Counted from the first letter of the stretch, positions 44,407-56,335 are shown. The stretch: DNA of 64,000 bases from Ottelia alismoides (GCA_037367405.1 JAZKJV010009787.1:62001-126000), one strand, 5' to 3'. Numbers and translations are program-made. Notes: a model not told the origin generated them from the sequence alone.

Positions 44407-46185
44407 GCAACCAATAGTGTAGCATAGTTGTAGATATTTATCTTCATGTTTTCTGCTTAATCCTTTTTGTAATTTTTTATATGTTTTTGACCATTTTACT
44501 TTGTTGAATCTCTTACAATCGATTGTATGTTGACTACGACTTCTTTGGAGGTTGGTGCACCTCGAGCCACGAGGAGATTGGCTCATTCTCCTATTTAGCC
44601 AATTGGAGACAGAAGGGAAAAGAGACATAGAGAGAAGGAGAAGAGAAAAGTCTTGTGTAGATTTTCTTTTTATTTTTGTGAGTGAGTGTTTCGTTTTTAT
44701 TTTCACCATTGTTTGTAATAATACAAGACATTTGGACATTCATACTTCACGAGGTACATTGCACGGGTGTTTGTTCACCTGGGGTGCCTGTCAGATTTTT
44801 TGTATTTTCATCACCTTTATTTTTTTTGATGTGTTTTGAGTTTTCCTTTTTATTTTTCTTTATTTGTTGTGATTGAGCCCATAGATTTAGGGTTGCTTGA
44901 CTCGATTACTAGGTCCAAAGCCTAATTAGAAGCATGCCGCCATAGTTCTATATGCTTGAACTTGGTCAAAATTAAATTATTGATTACTTTGATTGGAAAC
45001 CAAGCGTCATAAGAGGCTCTATACATCTCTAGCAGGATCTGTTGTAGCAGACATTGAAGAGTCTCCAAAATCAGACTTTGGGGTTTCTTTTCTTAGTTTT
45101 TTGCATTTGGTTCTCCATGCTTAATAACATTCCTGTTTATGAAGATTTCACTTTTGTTTGCATATCGTGCATGTAGTGTAAATATTTGAATTCTATTTTG
45201 CATCTTGCATGGTGAGAGTTGGGAAGTGTTGTGAGTCCTCTTCCTTTACATGCATCATTTGATATGAGGGTGAGATTTCCACCCTTGTATCCAATTGCAC
45301 AACTTTTCTGCTATCTCCCTATGTTTTTGTTAACCTAGGATTATAAGTAAATACAAATAAAATCATTATAAGATTTTGATTGAACTTCTCAAAAAAGTGA
45401 AAATCCAAAAACTAAACAAGGGGACTACTGCTAACACTTTGACATTAACTAAAATCTTTAATGGAAATCATTGTTTTAGGTTCATAAAGCCCTCATTATT
45501 TTCAGGTACCATTTAGACAGAGTGAGGCATGACCCCTAAGGAATAGAGCCCATATCTCAATATGTGACTACCTTGATTATCACCTAGGACGGTAAAGTAT
45601 TGGCGCTTCTATCATACATAGGCAAGTAGGGCCTTATCGATGATGATGTTCTCACCTTGTGTAGAACATATGACTTGTTTAGAAGTATTGAGCATAGGTC
45701 ATGCCCTCACGGTGTGTCTGTCTCATCGTCTTGTATTCGAGTACCTAACTTGTGACAGAAACATTGGTTTTGCCTATTGGCTTTCTCTCTTATTTCTTTG
45801 GTTGAATAGCCCCCCAAGCATGAGATCAAGGACCTCAGAGAGTGCATATCACAGGTTACAAAGGAAGTGGAAAGTATTTGATTCTTTTCTAGCAGTATTC
45901 ACTTAATAAATTACCAGAATAACAAAAATAAAAATGAAAAGATAAAAATATCTGATGCTTTATGGCTTCACATGTGTTGAGTTAGTGAACTAGCAATTAT
46001 TAGGTGTTTATTTTGATTTAGATTAAGTTCAAAGATCAGTCCAACACATTTGTTCTGTTTTTCATTTCATATTTTTTATTCTCTTTGACCATGTCCACTT
46101 TGAGCTTTCTACTATTTTACAATCCTTTTATTCCTCGTTCATAATTGTATCTTCATCCTTTATCGATCTTCCTTTGACCTCCAAG
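44407..46185 (+). other. Leader of E1
   Basis: 1.8 kb without a supported gene. Landmarks common to C, D3 and E2: 'gaattctattttgcatcttgcatggtgag' (45198), 'gggaagtgttgtgagtcctc' (45220), 'ccctcattattttcaggtacc' (45490) and the pre-gag motif with CATGTGTTGAGTTAGTGAA (45971). Frames 44278 (minus), 44552 and 45640 are not conserved between the two duplicate copies in length, so I do not call them. Confidence 0.6.
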
Positions 46186-46696
46186 ATGTCGACCCATGGA
46201 TGGCTTGGTCGAGACTCCGCTAACACCCACATTGATTCTGTGCAGTTGACATCTCCAATAATTGGGGAGATTCTCGAGAACCTGGTTTGGACTTTCTGAA
46301 GCATTCTCCAAACTCCCTGGGTTCGCCAATAATCCGGTACCACTCTTGTCCTAAATCACGTCCCTTTTGGATGGAGATAGACTTCTCTCCATACCCTTCT
46401 CCATCCTTAATAAAGTTTTCTGTTAACCATAACACAGAATACTTCTCTACATCTGGTGTTTCTATCCAGGTTGATTGGGGCATTATTCCTTTTGCAGACA
46501 AAAAACTCGATCTTGAGCTCGAGATATTATCAGACTCTTAATCAGAGATGGATCCTACAAGATGAGGGAAGGGACCAAAGCACCCACCATAGCCAGAATA
46601 GGGCCAACTAGACCAGAATGTCTTAAATTCTCAGTTGCTTGCCGCAATTCTAGCAATTCAACAGTAGTTCACAGACCAAGCATTGTCACATTTTGC
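46186..46696 (+). pseudogene. E1 gag N-terminal stub
   Basis: ATG 46186 in the shared context CTCCAAGATGTC begins MSTHGWLGRDSANTHIDSVQ and remains open to 46299, reading on to 'EILENLVWTF'. Later text is readable in other frames (46287-46541, ending LDLELEILSDS). There is no capsid core. The sequence runs straight into the LTR. The duplicate copy at 51228 frameshifts after ~15 codons. This is the N-terminal third of gag at most. Confidence 0.5.
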
Positions 46697-48046
46697 TGAT
46701 GAATCTGCATTTCATCATCTTTATTCATTTTTTTTATATAAAATCGCTTCTTAATCACCCAAAATACTAATAAATCATATTTTTTATAATTCTTGATTCT
46801 TTTATATATATTGCACAAAAACATTATTTTTAACCTAATATAAATAAATGAAGAAATAAAAGGAAAAATAAAGAAAACGAAGAATGTATATATGCAATAA
46901 ACACAGATGACTCTGACCAAGAGAGAAAGTCAAGATTTGACTTGATCAATAAGGAATAAATTAGTGGGAGATAATGTCGAGTGTAGGAAAATAAAAGAAA
47001 ATTAATTCCACCTTTATAAACATCATCATTCATCATTTCACATATACCATTATTTTTATGTAATTCCTTATTCGATTATATTTACCACTCAATTCATCTC
47101 AAATAAAATGTTTCTTCTTGTTCTAGTGGTAGTACAGTGTGTCTACCACACAAAAGACCAGGGTTCAAATCCCACTCTTGCAGTGGTTGCGTTAGGTAGT
47201 CGACAACCAACGTAAAAAATAGTCGAATCTTTCAACATGGATTTAAGAAACAATCCATGTAACCGACCCTACTTATAGTAGGATAAGGCTTAGTACATTT
47301 TATATTTTGTATATGTATCACTATGTATATATTGTAAATATACCTCTTATTTAATGTAATTATTTATTTCGTAAAAATAAAATAAAAATATGAATAAAAT
47401 CATTGTAAAAAGTTTTAAATAAATAAAATAGTAAATTATATAATTATTTGTAAAAATATTACAAATACAAGCGTTGTATATATAAGTAAAAATAGCTTTG
47501 AATAATGGAAATTATTTATTTTTACCCTATTATTTAATTTATTAAATTTCAGCATAAATATGATTATTCAATTCATAACATTTGTTATTTATATTTTTAT
47601 TTATTTATCTTCATTTATAAATTTATTTCTAATTTATTTCATTTTATTACCCTATTTTGTGACTTAGTGTATTGTCCTATATGGACTCTCTTCCCATTGG
47701 CGAACCAAGGTCTGTTGAGCTGGGTCAACTCTTCATTTCACATGCCCCGCCCGAATAAGTGGCTCGCTGGCCATTGTTCTTCTCATTTTATTGGCCAATC
47801 TAGTTATCTTTTAACATGAATCCTTCACGAAATTGCTCACCAAAATAGCAATAGAGCTCGCCCAAATAACTTTCATCGAAGTCTTGCCTGCTTCGCGTGC
47901 ATTTTCGTTTCAAATTTCACCTAGGACATTCCTCTATTTATACCCCCTCCAGCTCCGCCTAACCCCCAGATCTATTTTCTGGTGATTTTTTACCTGAGGT
48001 TGAGCCTAGATGATTGAAGCTGTGACAGAGCTTCGATTTCCTACAA
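46697..48046 (+). repeat. E1 right LTR, 5' part
   Basis: It starts TGATGAATCTGCATTTCATCATC, closely matching the C LTR start TGATGAATCCACCATTCATCATC. 'gacttgatcaataaggaataaattagtgggagataatg', split across 46934-46975, is the reverse complement of the 'ccccctactttattcc..' block in the D LTRs. The tail 'cttcccattggcgaacc' to 'gacagagcttcg' is common to E2. It is truncated at the duplication junction. Confidence 0.75.
47112..47291 (+). mobile_element. tRNA-derived SINE
   Basis: About 180 bp with RNA polymerase III promoter boxes: A box TTCTAGTGGTAGTAC (47121-47135) and B box GGTTCAAATCC (47162-47172), 30-40 bp apart as in tRNA genes. It ends CCGACCCTACTTATAGTAGGATAAGGCTT, split here as 'ccgaccctacttatag' and 'taggataaggctt', the typical 3' end of Au-like plant SINEs. 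It lacks a tRNA acceptor stem, so it is not a tRNA gene. No clear target duplication is seen. Present in duplication copy 1 and absent from copy 2. Confidence 0.85.
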
Positions 48047-48059
48047 AATTTTTACTCAG

Positions 48060-49004
48060 ATTAAATTACTTCTCTACTGAGAGGAGTCACTAAAATCCAG
48101 ATCTATTCCATCTCCCCCTTGTATGGAAGCATCGTGGTTATACAATCTTTTATTGATACATCCCTTTCTAGTGTACATCATGTATACTAGAAGACCTAGA
48201 ATTAAAACCGAATTTATAGATCAATTTCACACTAGCATCTTCAGGGTTTTATCACTAAGTTTCTCATTTGGTAATTAGGAGTTTGTATAGATCATATGAT
48301 TTCCAAAAACAAATATCAAACCTACAAATTGTTGTCATTCTTCCAAAGCAAGATGACCATGCATGGAATTTGATCGGTCCTAATACCTCATGAGTGAGCT
48401 CTTGTCTTCCAATTCACAAGTGAACCTGTATGATCCCTTTGAGAGATTGTATTACTCATATGCCCTTGTATGCACACCAGCTCGTACGTGTATAGACCTT
48501 GATTAGGCCATCAATAAATTTACATATTTAGACATATAGCAATATAATTTTCTCCGGTCAGAGGATGCATGCCTATATCGTGACATCATATGACATAGGT
48601 CTTGGTTATCTCGATCTCGCTAAGTCAACTCTTTGATCTAACTTATTTGACACCTCTGAATCTCTATTATTATGTAGAGGACTTGTATCAAGAGGACTAT
48701 CAGATATCAACCAAAATAGAAAGGATTGTCATATCCTACTCATGATGGATATCATCTCTTAACAATCATTTGATGGTTCTTAATGAGTCCTCAATCTAAC
48801 TCTTTAGATATCGTCAAAGGACCAGCATCTATGATTCAAAAATTGAAGCAACAACTATATGATCGTCAATATGGACATGGTACATAATCCTAATTGTACT
48901 ATTGGACCTAATATGCAAATTAATTATTCTTCATTTCAGATTAGGGAATGAATTGCAATAACAATTATTGCACTATGGCTCATTGTTGGCTCGCATGTCC
49001 AACA
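48060..49004 (-). repeat. Copia LTR fragment in duplication copy 2
   Basis: Corresponds to the last ~970 bp of the right copia LTR (43013-43984) and ends with the same 'catgtccaaca'. It is followed by GGGAC and 'ttgccaacacc', the counterpart of GAGGC 'ttggcaatatc' at 43985. It has no PPT or PBS next to it, so it arose by duplication and not by insertion. Confidence 0.85.
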
Positions 49005-52000
49005 GGGACTTGCCAACACCAACCGTCTTCACAATTAGATGTCACTACACTGGTCACAATCTTGTTCTCTTTTTATTCTTTACGTCTCCCCTTGAATTGT
49101 GGACATAACATGTAGTAGAACTTAGAAGGAAAAACCCCGCTCCTTAAGAAAAGAGTAGCTAGATAAGGGAATTAGGATTACCTTGCTAAGAAAAGGCTGG
49201 TCTTTGTCATTTCTTATGTGGAGAGCTATATATTACATGTATTAGTAGGGTTATAATAAATTTTGAGTCCACACTTGTTTTGCATTGATTGAATATTCTT
49301 ATTGTGGGTTGATTGTTGAATTATGTGGTTGTCGTGAGCAACCACCTTAGTGACTGCTAGTCCCTCCTTGTGAGACCGCTCGATAGCTGATATTTGAAAT
49401 GGCATTTTTCCAGGAGCAACAGATAGTGTATCATAGTTGTAAATATTTTTCTTCATATTTTATTCTTATTCTTTTTTTGGTAATTATTTATCTATTTCTG
49501 AAAATTTTCATTTGTTGAATTTCTTACAGGGGATCGCATGTTGACGATGACTTCTTAGGATGTTGGTGTACCCGAGCCGTAAGGAGACTAGCTCATTCCA
49601 TGGTTAAACCAATTGGAGAGAGAAGGAAAGAGAGGCATAGAGAGAATGAGAAGAGTAGAGTCTTTAGTGCATATTTTCTTTTTATTTTTGCGATAGAGTG
49701 TTTTGTTTTTATTTTGCACCATTATTTGTAATAATAGAGGACATTTGGAATTTCATATTTTAAAAGGTACATTGCACGAGTGTCTGTTCACCTTGGAGGC
49801 TTGTTAGATTTTTTTGATTTTCATCGCCATTATTTTGTTTTGTTTTCACGCATATTGAGTTTTCCTCTTTATTTTTCTTTATTTTATGTGATTGAGCCCA
49901 TACATTTAGGATCGCTTGACTCAGTAACTAGGTCCAAAGACAGATTTGAAGCATGCTCCTATAGTACTCTTTGCTTGGACTTTGTCAAAACTAAATTGTT
50001 GATTACTTGGATTGAAAACCAAGCGTTGTAAGAGGCTTTATACAACTCTAGCAGGATCTGTTGTGGCAGACAACGAAGAGTATCCAAGACTGCACTTTTG
50101 GGTTTCTTTTATTGGTTTTCAACATTTGGTTCTCCAACACTTAATAACAATTCCTGTTTAGGGACATTTCACTTTTTTTGCATACCGTGCATGTAGGGAA
50201 AATATTTCAATTATGTTTTACATCCTGTATAGTGAGATCTGGGAAGCACTTTAAGTCCTCTAACTTTGCATGCACCATTTAATATGAGGGTGAGATTTCC
50301 ACCCTTGTATCCACTTGCACAGCTTTTCTGCTATCTCCCTATTTTTTGCTGACCTAATATTAAAAGAAAACACAAAAAAATTGTTAGGCGATTTTTATTG
50401 AAAAATACTCAAAATAATGAAAATCAAATACTAAATAAGGGCACTATCGTAACACTTTGACCTTAACTAAATCTTTAATGGACATCATCGTTTTGAGTTC
50501 ATAAAGGCCTCATTATTTTCAGGTCCCATTCAGACAGAGTGAGGCGCGACCCCTAAGGAATAAAGCCCAAATCTCGATTTGTGACCACCATAATTATCAC
50601 CTACAATGGTGAAGTATTGACACTTTTATCATACATTGGCAAGTAGGGCCATGTCAACGATGGTGTTCTCACATTGTGTAGGACATATGACTTGTTCAAA
50701 AGTATTGACCATAGGTCATGCCCTTACGGCGTGTCTGTCTCATCGTCTTGCATCTGAGTACCTCAATAGAATCATTGGTTTCACCTATTGGCTTCCTCTC
50801 TTATTTTTTTGGCTGAGTAGCCCCCATGTGTGAGATCAAGGACCTCAGAGAGTGTAGATCACAGGTTACAAAGGAAGTGGAAAGTACTTGATCCTTTTCT
50901 GGCAGTACTCACTCTCTTATAGGTTTATTCCTCTATGTACTTAATAAAATGCTTGCTAGAATAAAAAATAAAATTGAAAAAAATAAAAACAGCTGATCCC
51001 TTACGTCTTCACATGCATTGAGTTAGTGAACCCACAATTGTTTGGTGATTATTTTGATTTAGATTATGTTCAAAGATTAGTCCCACCATTTGTGCCATTT
51101 TTCATTTCATCTTTTTTATTCTCTTTGACCCTTGCTTACTTTGAGCCTTCTACTATTTTAAACTCCTTTTATTATTTGTTCATCACTTTATCTTCAACCT
51201 TTATCGATCTTCCTTTTAACCTCCAAGATGTCGACCCATGGATGGCTTGGTCGGGCCTCGTTAACACCCACATCGATTCCACGCAGCAGACATCTACAAT
51301 AATTCGGGTGATTCTCGAGAACTTGGTTCAGACTTTTCGAACCAATCTCCAAACTCCCCAGGTAGGTCAATAATCCGAGTCACTTTTGTCCTAAACCGTG
51401 TCCCTTTTGGATTGAGATAGACTTCACTCCATACACTTCTCCATCCTTAATAAAGTTTTGTGTTGACCTGAACACAAAATACTTCTCTACATCTAGTGCT
51501 TCTGTTCAGACTGATTGGGGCATTATTCCTTTTGCATACCAAAAATTGGATATGGAGCCCGAGATATTATCAGACTCTGAATTAGAGATGGCTTCTATAG
51601 GATGAGGGAAGGGACCAAAGCACCCACCACGGTACGAACAAGGCCAACCAGACTGGAATGTCATAAATTCCCATATGCTCGCCTCAATTCAAGTAATTCA
51701 ACAATAGCTAGCAGACCAAGCATTGGCACATGTTTCTAATGAATATGTATTTCATCATTTTTTTTCATTTATTTTACCTAAAATCCCTTCTCTAGGACCC
51801 AAAAATACAAATAAATGATAGTTTTAAAAATTCTTGATTCTTTTGTATATATTGTATAAAAACATTGTTTTTAACCTAATATAAATAAATGAAGAAATAA
51901 AGGAAAAATAAAGAAAACGAAGATTGTATATATGCAATAAATACAGGATGACTTTGACCTAGAGAGAAGGTCAATACTTGACCTGATAAACAAGGAATAA

Positions 52001-53330
52001 AGTAGGTAGATAAGGCCTAGACTAGGAAAGTAAAAGAAAATTATTTCCACTTGTATAAATATCATAATTCATCATTGAACATACACCATTATTTATATGT
52101 AATTCCTTATTCTATTTTATTTACTACTATATTCATCTCAAATAAAAATGCTTTGTTCTTGGAAGTTTTGTATAAAATTAGTTGTAAATATCAAAAATAA
52201 TTACAATAAGATTCATTGCACATTGTGTAAATAATAACACTTTGAAAAAATCGAAAAGCCAAACTTCCTAGATCCATATCTTCTCCATAAAATCTCAAAA
52301 TAAAGCACACTCATTTCATTATAATCTAAATAAAATAAGCTTCAAAATGAAAGTGGTTGTGCTAAAATCAGAGTTAAGATGCGGAATATGGCTTTTTAGA
52401 GTTTATTGGATATTGTACCTATACTATATAATGTTGAATATAGTATTTTATATATTTTATGCACATATTTTATTCATATTTTATATTTTAATATTTTTTA
52501 ATATTTTATTTTATCAAAATAAAATTCAAATAAAAATTACAAAAATCAGATTCATAAAAATAAATTTATGTATATATTGTACATTTATCGTTGAGTATAT
52601 ATTGTAAATATACCTCTTATTTAATATAATTATTTATTTTATAAAAATAAAATAAAAATATGAATAAAATCCTTATAACATATTGTAAATAAATAAATTA
52701 GTAAATTGTATAATATTTGTAAAATTAATTTATTACAAATACAAATGTTGTATATATTAGTAAAAATAACTTTTAATAAAGGTTAATTTTTAGTTTAACA
52801 CTATTATTTAATTTATTAAAATTCACCACAAATATGATTATTTAATTCCTAACATTTTTTATTTACATTTTTTATTTTACTTCATTTATAACTTTATTTT
52901 TAATATATTTCTAATTTATTTCATTTTATTACCCTATTTTCTCATTTAGTGTATTTGTCGTATAGTGAACTCTCTTCCCATTGGCGAACCAGTGTCTGTT
53001 GACCCTGCCCAACTCTTCATTTATTATGCCCCACCTGCATAAGTGGCTCGTCATCCACTATTCTTCTCATTTTCTTAGCTAATCCCATTATATTTTTCAC
53101 TCGAATACTTCATGAAATTTCTCACCCGAATAACAATAGAGCTTGCCCAAATATATTTTATCCAAATCTTTCCTGGTTCACGTGCATTTTCATTTCGAAT
53201 TTGACCTAGGACATTCCCCTATTTATACCCCATCCAGCTCTTCCTCACCCTAGATCCATTTTCTAGTGATTTTTCGCCTGAGGTTGAGCCTCGACGATTG
53301 AAGCTGTGACAGAGCTTCGATTTCCTACAA
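48060..53330. repeat. Tandem duplication, copy 2
   Basis: Counterpart of 43013-48046. The junction between copies carries ~13 bp (48047-48059, 'aatttttactcag') that belongs clearly to neither side, a filler typical of end joining. Copy 2 contains ~400 bp (about 52160-52570) that in copy 1 is replaced by the SINE. Homology ends at 'cctacaa' 53330, after which copy 2 continues with LTR E sequence absent from copy 1. Confidence 0.85.
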
Positions 53331-53708
53331 CCTGGAGTGTGAGGCATCCATCTGGAGATGAGTTCCACGACGTAGCTGGGCTCCATCGTCGCATTAAAGT
53401 TTCTTTGAATTCCACATTGAATCAAGGCGATCAACTCCTTTCTTCATCCATAGGTAGATTTAGGTAATTTTCTATTTATTTTGCATTTTAATTTCACATT
53501 TAATTTCGGCATTTAGCATAAATCCGCTCATCATAATCTGAGCTCTGATCTACTTGATATGAGCTCTCTGATTGTCAATATCATAATCTGAGTACTACTA
53601 CAAATCACCATCATATTCTTCATCTTCTCCCATATATGTCCATCTCCGCATCACATTGGATCTAGAGTCCATTCTCCACTCCATTCACCTTCATCGTAGA
53701 TCACTAGC
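49005..53708 (+). mobile_element. Element E2: second copy of the gag-stub derivative
   Basis: End of A 3' UTR (49005-49230), LTR tail (49231-49397), decayed PBS (49400), leader (to 51227), gag stub (ATG 51228) and LTR from 51737 (TAATGAATATG) to 53708, where D3 interrupts it. It has the same gene content as E1. The E2 leader holds GGGAAGCACTTTAAGTCCTC (50241) and 'cctcattattttcaggtccc' (50508). The long frame 51026-51373 spans leader and gag in a different frame from the gag ATG, so it is not taken as a gene. Confidence 0.7.
51737..53708 (+). repeat. E2 right LTR, interrupted by D3
   Basis: Homologous to 46697-48046 for its first 1.6 kb. It then adds 53331-53708, with 'ggagatgagttccacgacgtagctgggctcc' near 53350 comparable to 'gtacagcgtagctgctcc' in the C LTR (32535), and a final AT-balanced stretch with 'ataatctgagctctgatctacttgatatgagctctct'. 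The last five bases, CTAGC, should be the target copy of D3. The remainder of this LTR must lie beyond the window. Confidence 0.7.
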
Positions 53709-54922
53709 TGATAACATGAGATAATCGTCAGTCGTGCATTCCACACAAAGCGGGAACGTAGTCGCTGCGATGGCCGACAAAAATCCTGGTTAATCAACAA
53801 TTAACCCACAATATGAATAAAGCAATTAAATCTCAAAAGTATGGAGTTAACATTTATTATAACTCTACATGCAAATGTGTATAGATGTAAGCACGAGTAG
53901 AGGTCGAACACTGGGAGCAAATGGTTGGGAGCAAAAACAAATGCGCAAAATTATCCAATTCTGTTTTTTTCCGTTTATTGTTTTTGTGGGTTTTTAATTT
54001 TTATTTATTATTTTTTTTATAATTTTTATTTTTAAATATTTATATTTGATTTTTAATTTTCTGATTTTATATTTTCTTTTCATATAATTTTTTTCATATT
54101 TTCTTTTTCTTTTATAAATACATTGTCATTTAAGCCTTTATTTATGCAATTCATAGAAATATATTTATAAATGCTACTAAATATAAATAAAATTTTCAAA
54201 ATAAATTGCTTTTGTGTTTTAAATATTTTTCTAATGTTTTTGTATTTTTCTCCGAATGTTTGCTATTTTTTAAGTATTTTTAAAGTCAAAAATTTCCCAA
54301 ATGTGGAATTAATTAAATAGCCAAAATTAATTTGGGTTTTAAAATAATAATTAGGTCTCAAAATTACACAAATTAATTTTAAGAAATAATTATATATAGC
54401 TAATTTTTAAATAGAAAAACATATTTTTGGGATTTTTGTTGAATTTTTATATTTTTTTGTTGGATTTTTGAGCTTTCTGATTTTTTTAATTGTCTTTTAC
54501 TATTTTTTAGGCTTTTTGATTTTTGGACTCAACAAATATCAAAATACAACTATATAATTTTTTTTGGAATTTTTCACAAAGTTTTATATTTTTTTTGTAT
54601 TTTATAAATTAAACAGGGACTATTTAAGCTCCTTTTTAATTTTAATAAATAGGTTAAATGCTAAAAAATGCAAAAGGGATACGTGGCATGTAGGTACGGT
54701 GCATGGGCATCTAACCCTATTTTTGTGGAATTTTTGGAGATAAATAGGTATTTTTAATAATTAGGTAAAAGTCCCAAAAAAAGGCCTAGCAGGGGCATAA
54801 ATGCAAATAAAATAAAGTATGAGGACCATATTGTAATTTACCAAATTGAAATAAATAATTATTTAAAGTTCTAAAAATATTTTACAATATACAAACACGC
54901 CAGGGTACTTTTTGTAAAATTT

Positions 54923-54955
54923 CCAGCATCACGTGAGGACATCACGTGACGCTGG
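54923..54955. promoter_or_regulatory. Inverted repeat with two CACGTG (G-box) cores in the D3 LTR
   Basis: CCAGCATCACGTGA and TCACGTGACGCTGG are inverted copies with one mismatch, separated by GGACA. Each arm contains TCACGTGA, a palindromic G-box/E-box core bound by plant bZIP and bHLH factors. At the same LTR region D0 has GCACGTGC (1779) and D1 a decayed CATGTG...CCGTGAGG (8656). A TATA-like string lies nearby in minus sense (TATATAAATA, about 55031-55041). Confidence 0.6.
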
Positions 54956-55059
54956 TAGTAACCAAAATGCAAATATAAAAAGTTATAGGGCCTATACGTA
55001 AATTGCCCTATTTATTTACAGCGTAATATTTTATTTATATAATTAAATTTTTAATATAC

Positions 55060-56335
55060 AAAGGGTAGGGTATGAGTGTAATTTACCCCTCAAATCGTCA
55101 GATCCAACGGTGCTCCATCCTCAACATGGATACGTGGCAAGCTCTCGTGGCTTGCTACCCCTTCGTCGATCTGCGGTTCAGATTAAATCGTGGGCTTCAT
55201 CGAACGGTGGGAGGCTTATCCTGATCAGACGGCCAGGATCAAAACTGGAGCCAAAAAGGGATCCAACGGCTTCGAAGACGGATGGATGAACGGGGAAGAA
55301 TAGTTCTCCAGTGCTCCTTCGATCGGGCAGCACGGGCAACTCCAATGATGATTCACCTCGCGACGAGGCACATAAGACTCCTGGGGAAGTTGCTCATTGG
55401 TTGACGCCTCCAAAATGGCAACTGGAGCTCTGCAGCGGTCCAACGTGGTCGAGGAAGGAGAGGACCTCTAGGTACCAGGCGTGGTGCAAAAATCGACCCC
55501 TTCACGAGTCTCTTGGCCTCCAAACCTGCAAGGAAAGATGCGCGAAAGAAAACAAGGGGTATGGGGCATTTATTGGTGGGGAAATGAGCGACGGTGGAGT
55601 TGGCGGAGGTACATCCAGCGAACGGCGGAGTGGGGTACCAGATCTCCAGATCCACTAGGGATCAGGTTGAGCGAAATGAAGCGGGGCGTAGGGAAACGAT
55701 CGAGGAAGAAATTGGTGGCGATGGCGAGATCAGAAAACAATTGAGACACCGTGAACTGTTCGTCGGAGCTACGAATCAACTAATTTAAGCTAATCCTAGG
55801 TGCTAATGACTAAACTAAATGCATGAATGAACTACTAGAAATAAAAGCTACATAAAATTTGTAAAATGCACAGATCTTATACATGAGCTATCTCAAGGAG
55901 TAGAGGTCGCCGGTGCTCGACGGCCTGGGTGCACCTCCTCCTCTGTTCACCACCGCGAACACAGGGGTTGCTCAACCTGTCATGTGGAGTCCTCACTTGG
56001 GTTGAGACACAGGGTTTAGGATGAAGAAATGACCGAATTCGAGCATGGAGGAAGGGGGTTTTATTTATGCACATTATGGGCACCCTTATTTTAGCAGGGA
56101 AAATCAAAGAATCGACGCTTTATACATCGTATTTACAGGTTGGGCACGGATGTACACAGTTCCAAGAGCATATCGTCTGAAGGAATCATCCGCGATTGAT
56201 GGACGGAATAGCTGAGAAAAATGGCAGAAAATCGGTGGACAGGACATCTGCGTCACTTCAGATGGCTGGTGGTCTAGTTGACCAAGGTCAACATTTGGCG
56301 GCCTGCCATTGGTCCACACAGGCGACTAAAAGACA
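55060..56335. other. GC-rich island in the D3 LTR
   Basis: 1.3 kb of balanced to GC-rich sequence ('gatccaacggtgctccatcc', 'gagcgacggtggagttggcggagg', 'cggtgctcgacggcctggg') within AT-rich LTR. Several overlapping frames of 60-115 codons exist on both strands with no conserved motif. It contains 'ggatccaacgg' twice (about 55092 and 55260, the first as 'gatccaacgg'). It differs in sequence from the islands of D0, D1 and C. Probably upstream promoter sequence in minus sense. Confidence 0.55.

Larger units (their letters stand above)
43013..48046. repeat. Tandem duplication, copy 1
   Basis: This ~5.0-kb block is repeated at 48060-53330 in the same orientation. Order in both: end of copia LTR, end of A's 3' UTR, LTR tail, PBS, leader, gag stub, start of LTR E. 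Start landmark 'ttacttctctactgagaggagtcactaaaatcc' split over 43020-43052 and 48065-48097; end landmark 'gacagagcttcgatttcctacaa'. By eye the copies differ at roughly 15% of positions in the copia-LTR part, so the event is old. Copy 1 alone carries a SINE and lacks ~400 bp near it. Confidence 0.85.
44211..48046 (+). mobile_element. Element E1: Athila-like gag-stub derivative
   Basis: LTR tail (44211-44386), PBS (44389), leader, gag stub from 46186, then directly an LTR start at 46697. The LTR tail matches D3's LTR end in reverse complement ('tgtagggttacaataaaattt', 'tattcatattgtcggtt'). The internal region is only ~2.3 kb, with no protease, RT, integrase, 3' UTR hairpins or PPT. The deletion joins gag to the LTR. 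Upstream it is fused to A's 3' UTR, as though an LTR shared by A and E had lost its body. The right LTR is cut at 48046 by the tandem duplication junction. Confidence 0.72.

Noticed and set aside
44278..44739. 153-codon minus-strand ORF across the E1 LTR tail, PBS and leader
   Set aside because: It runs antisense through the PBS and is not kept in the duplicate copy, where only 76 codons remain in a different extent.
47121..47172. Possible tRNA gene
   Set aside because: A and B boxes are present, but no paired acceptor stem or CCA-proximal arm can be drawn, and the 3' part is a typical SINE body.
55225..56319. Cluster of overlapping ORFs on both strands that could be a small host gene
   Set aside because: They overlap each other on opposite strands within the LTR GC island and none shows a conserved motif or splice structure.
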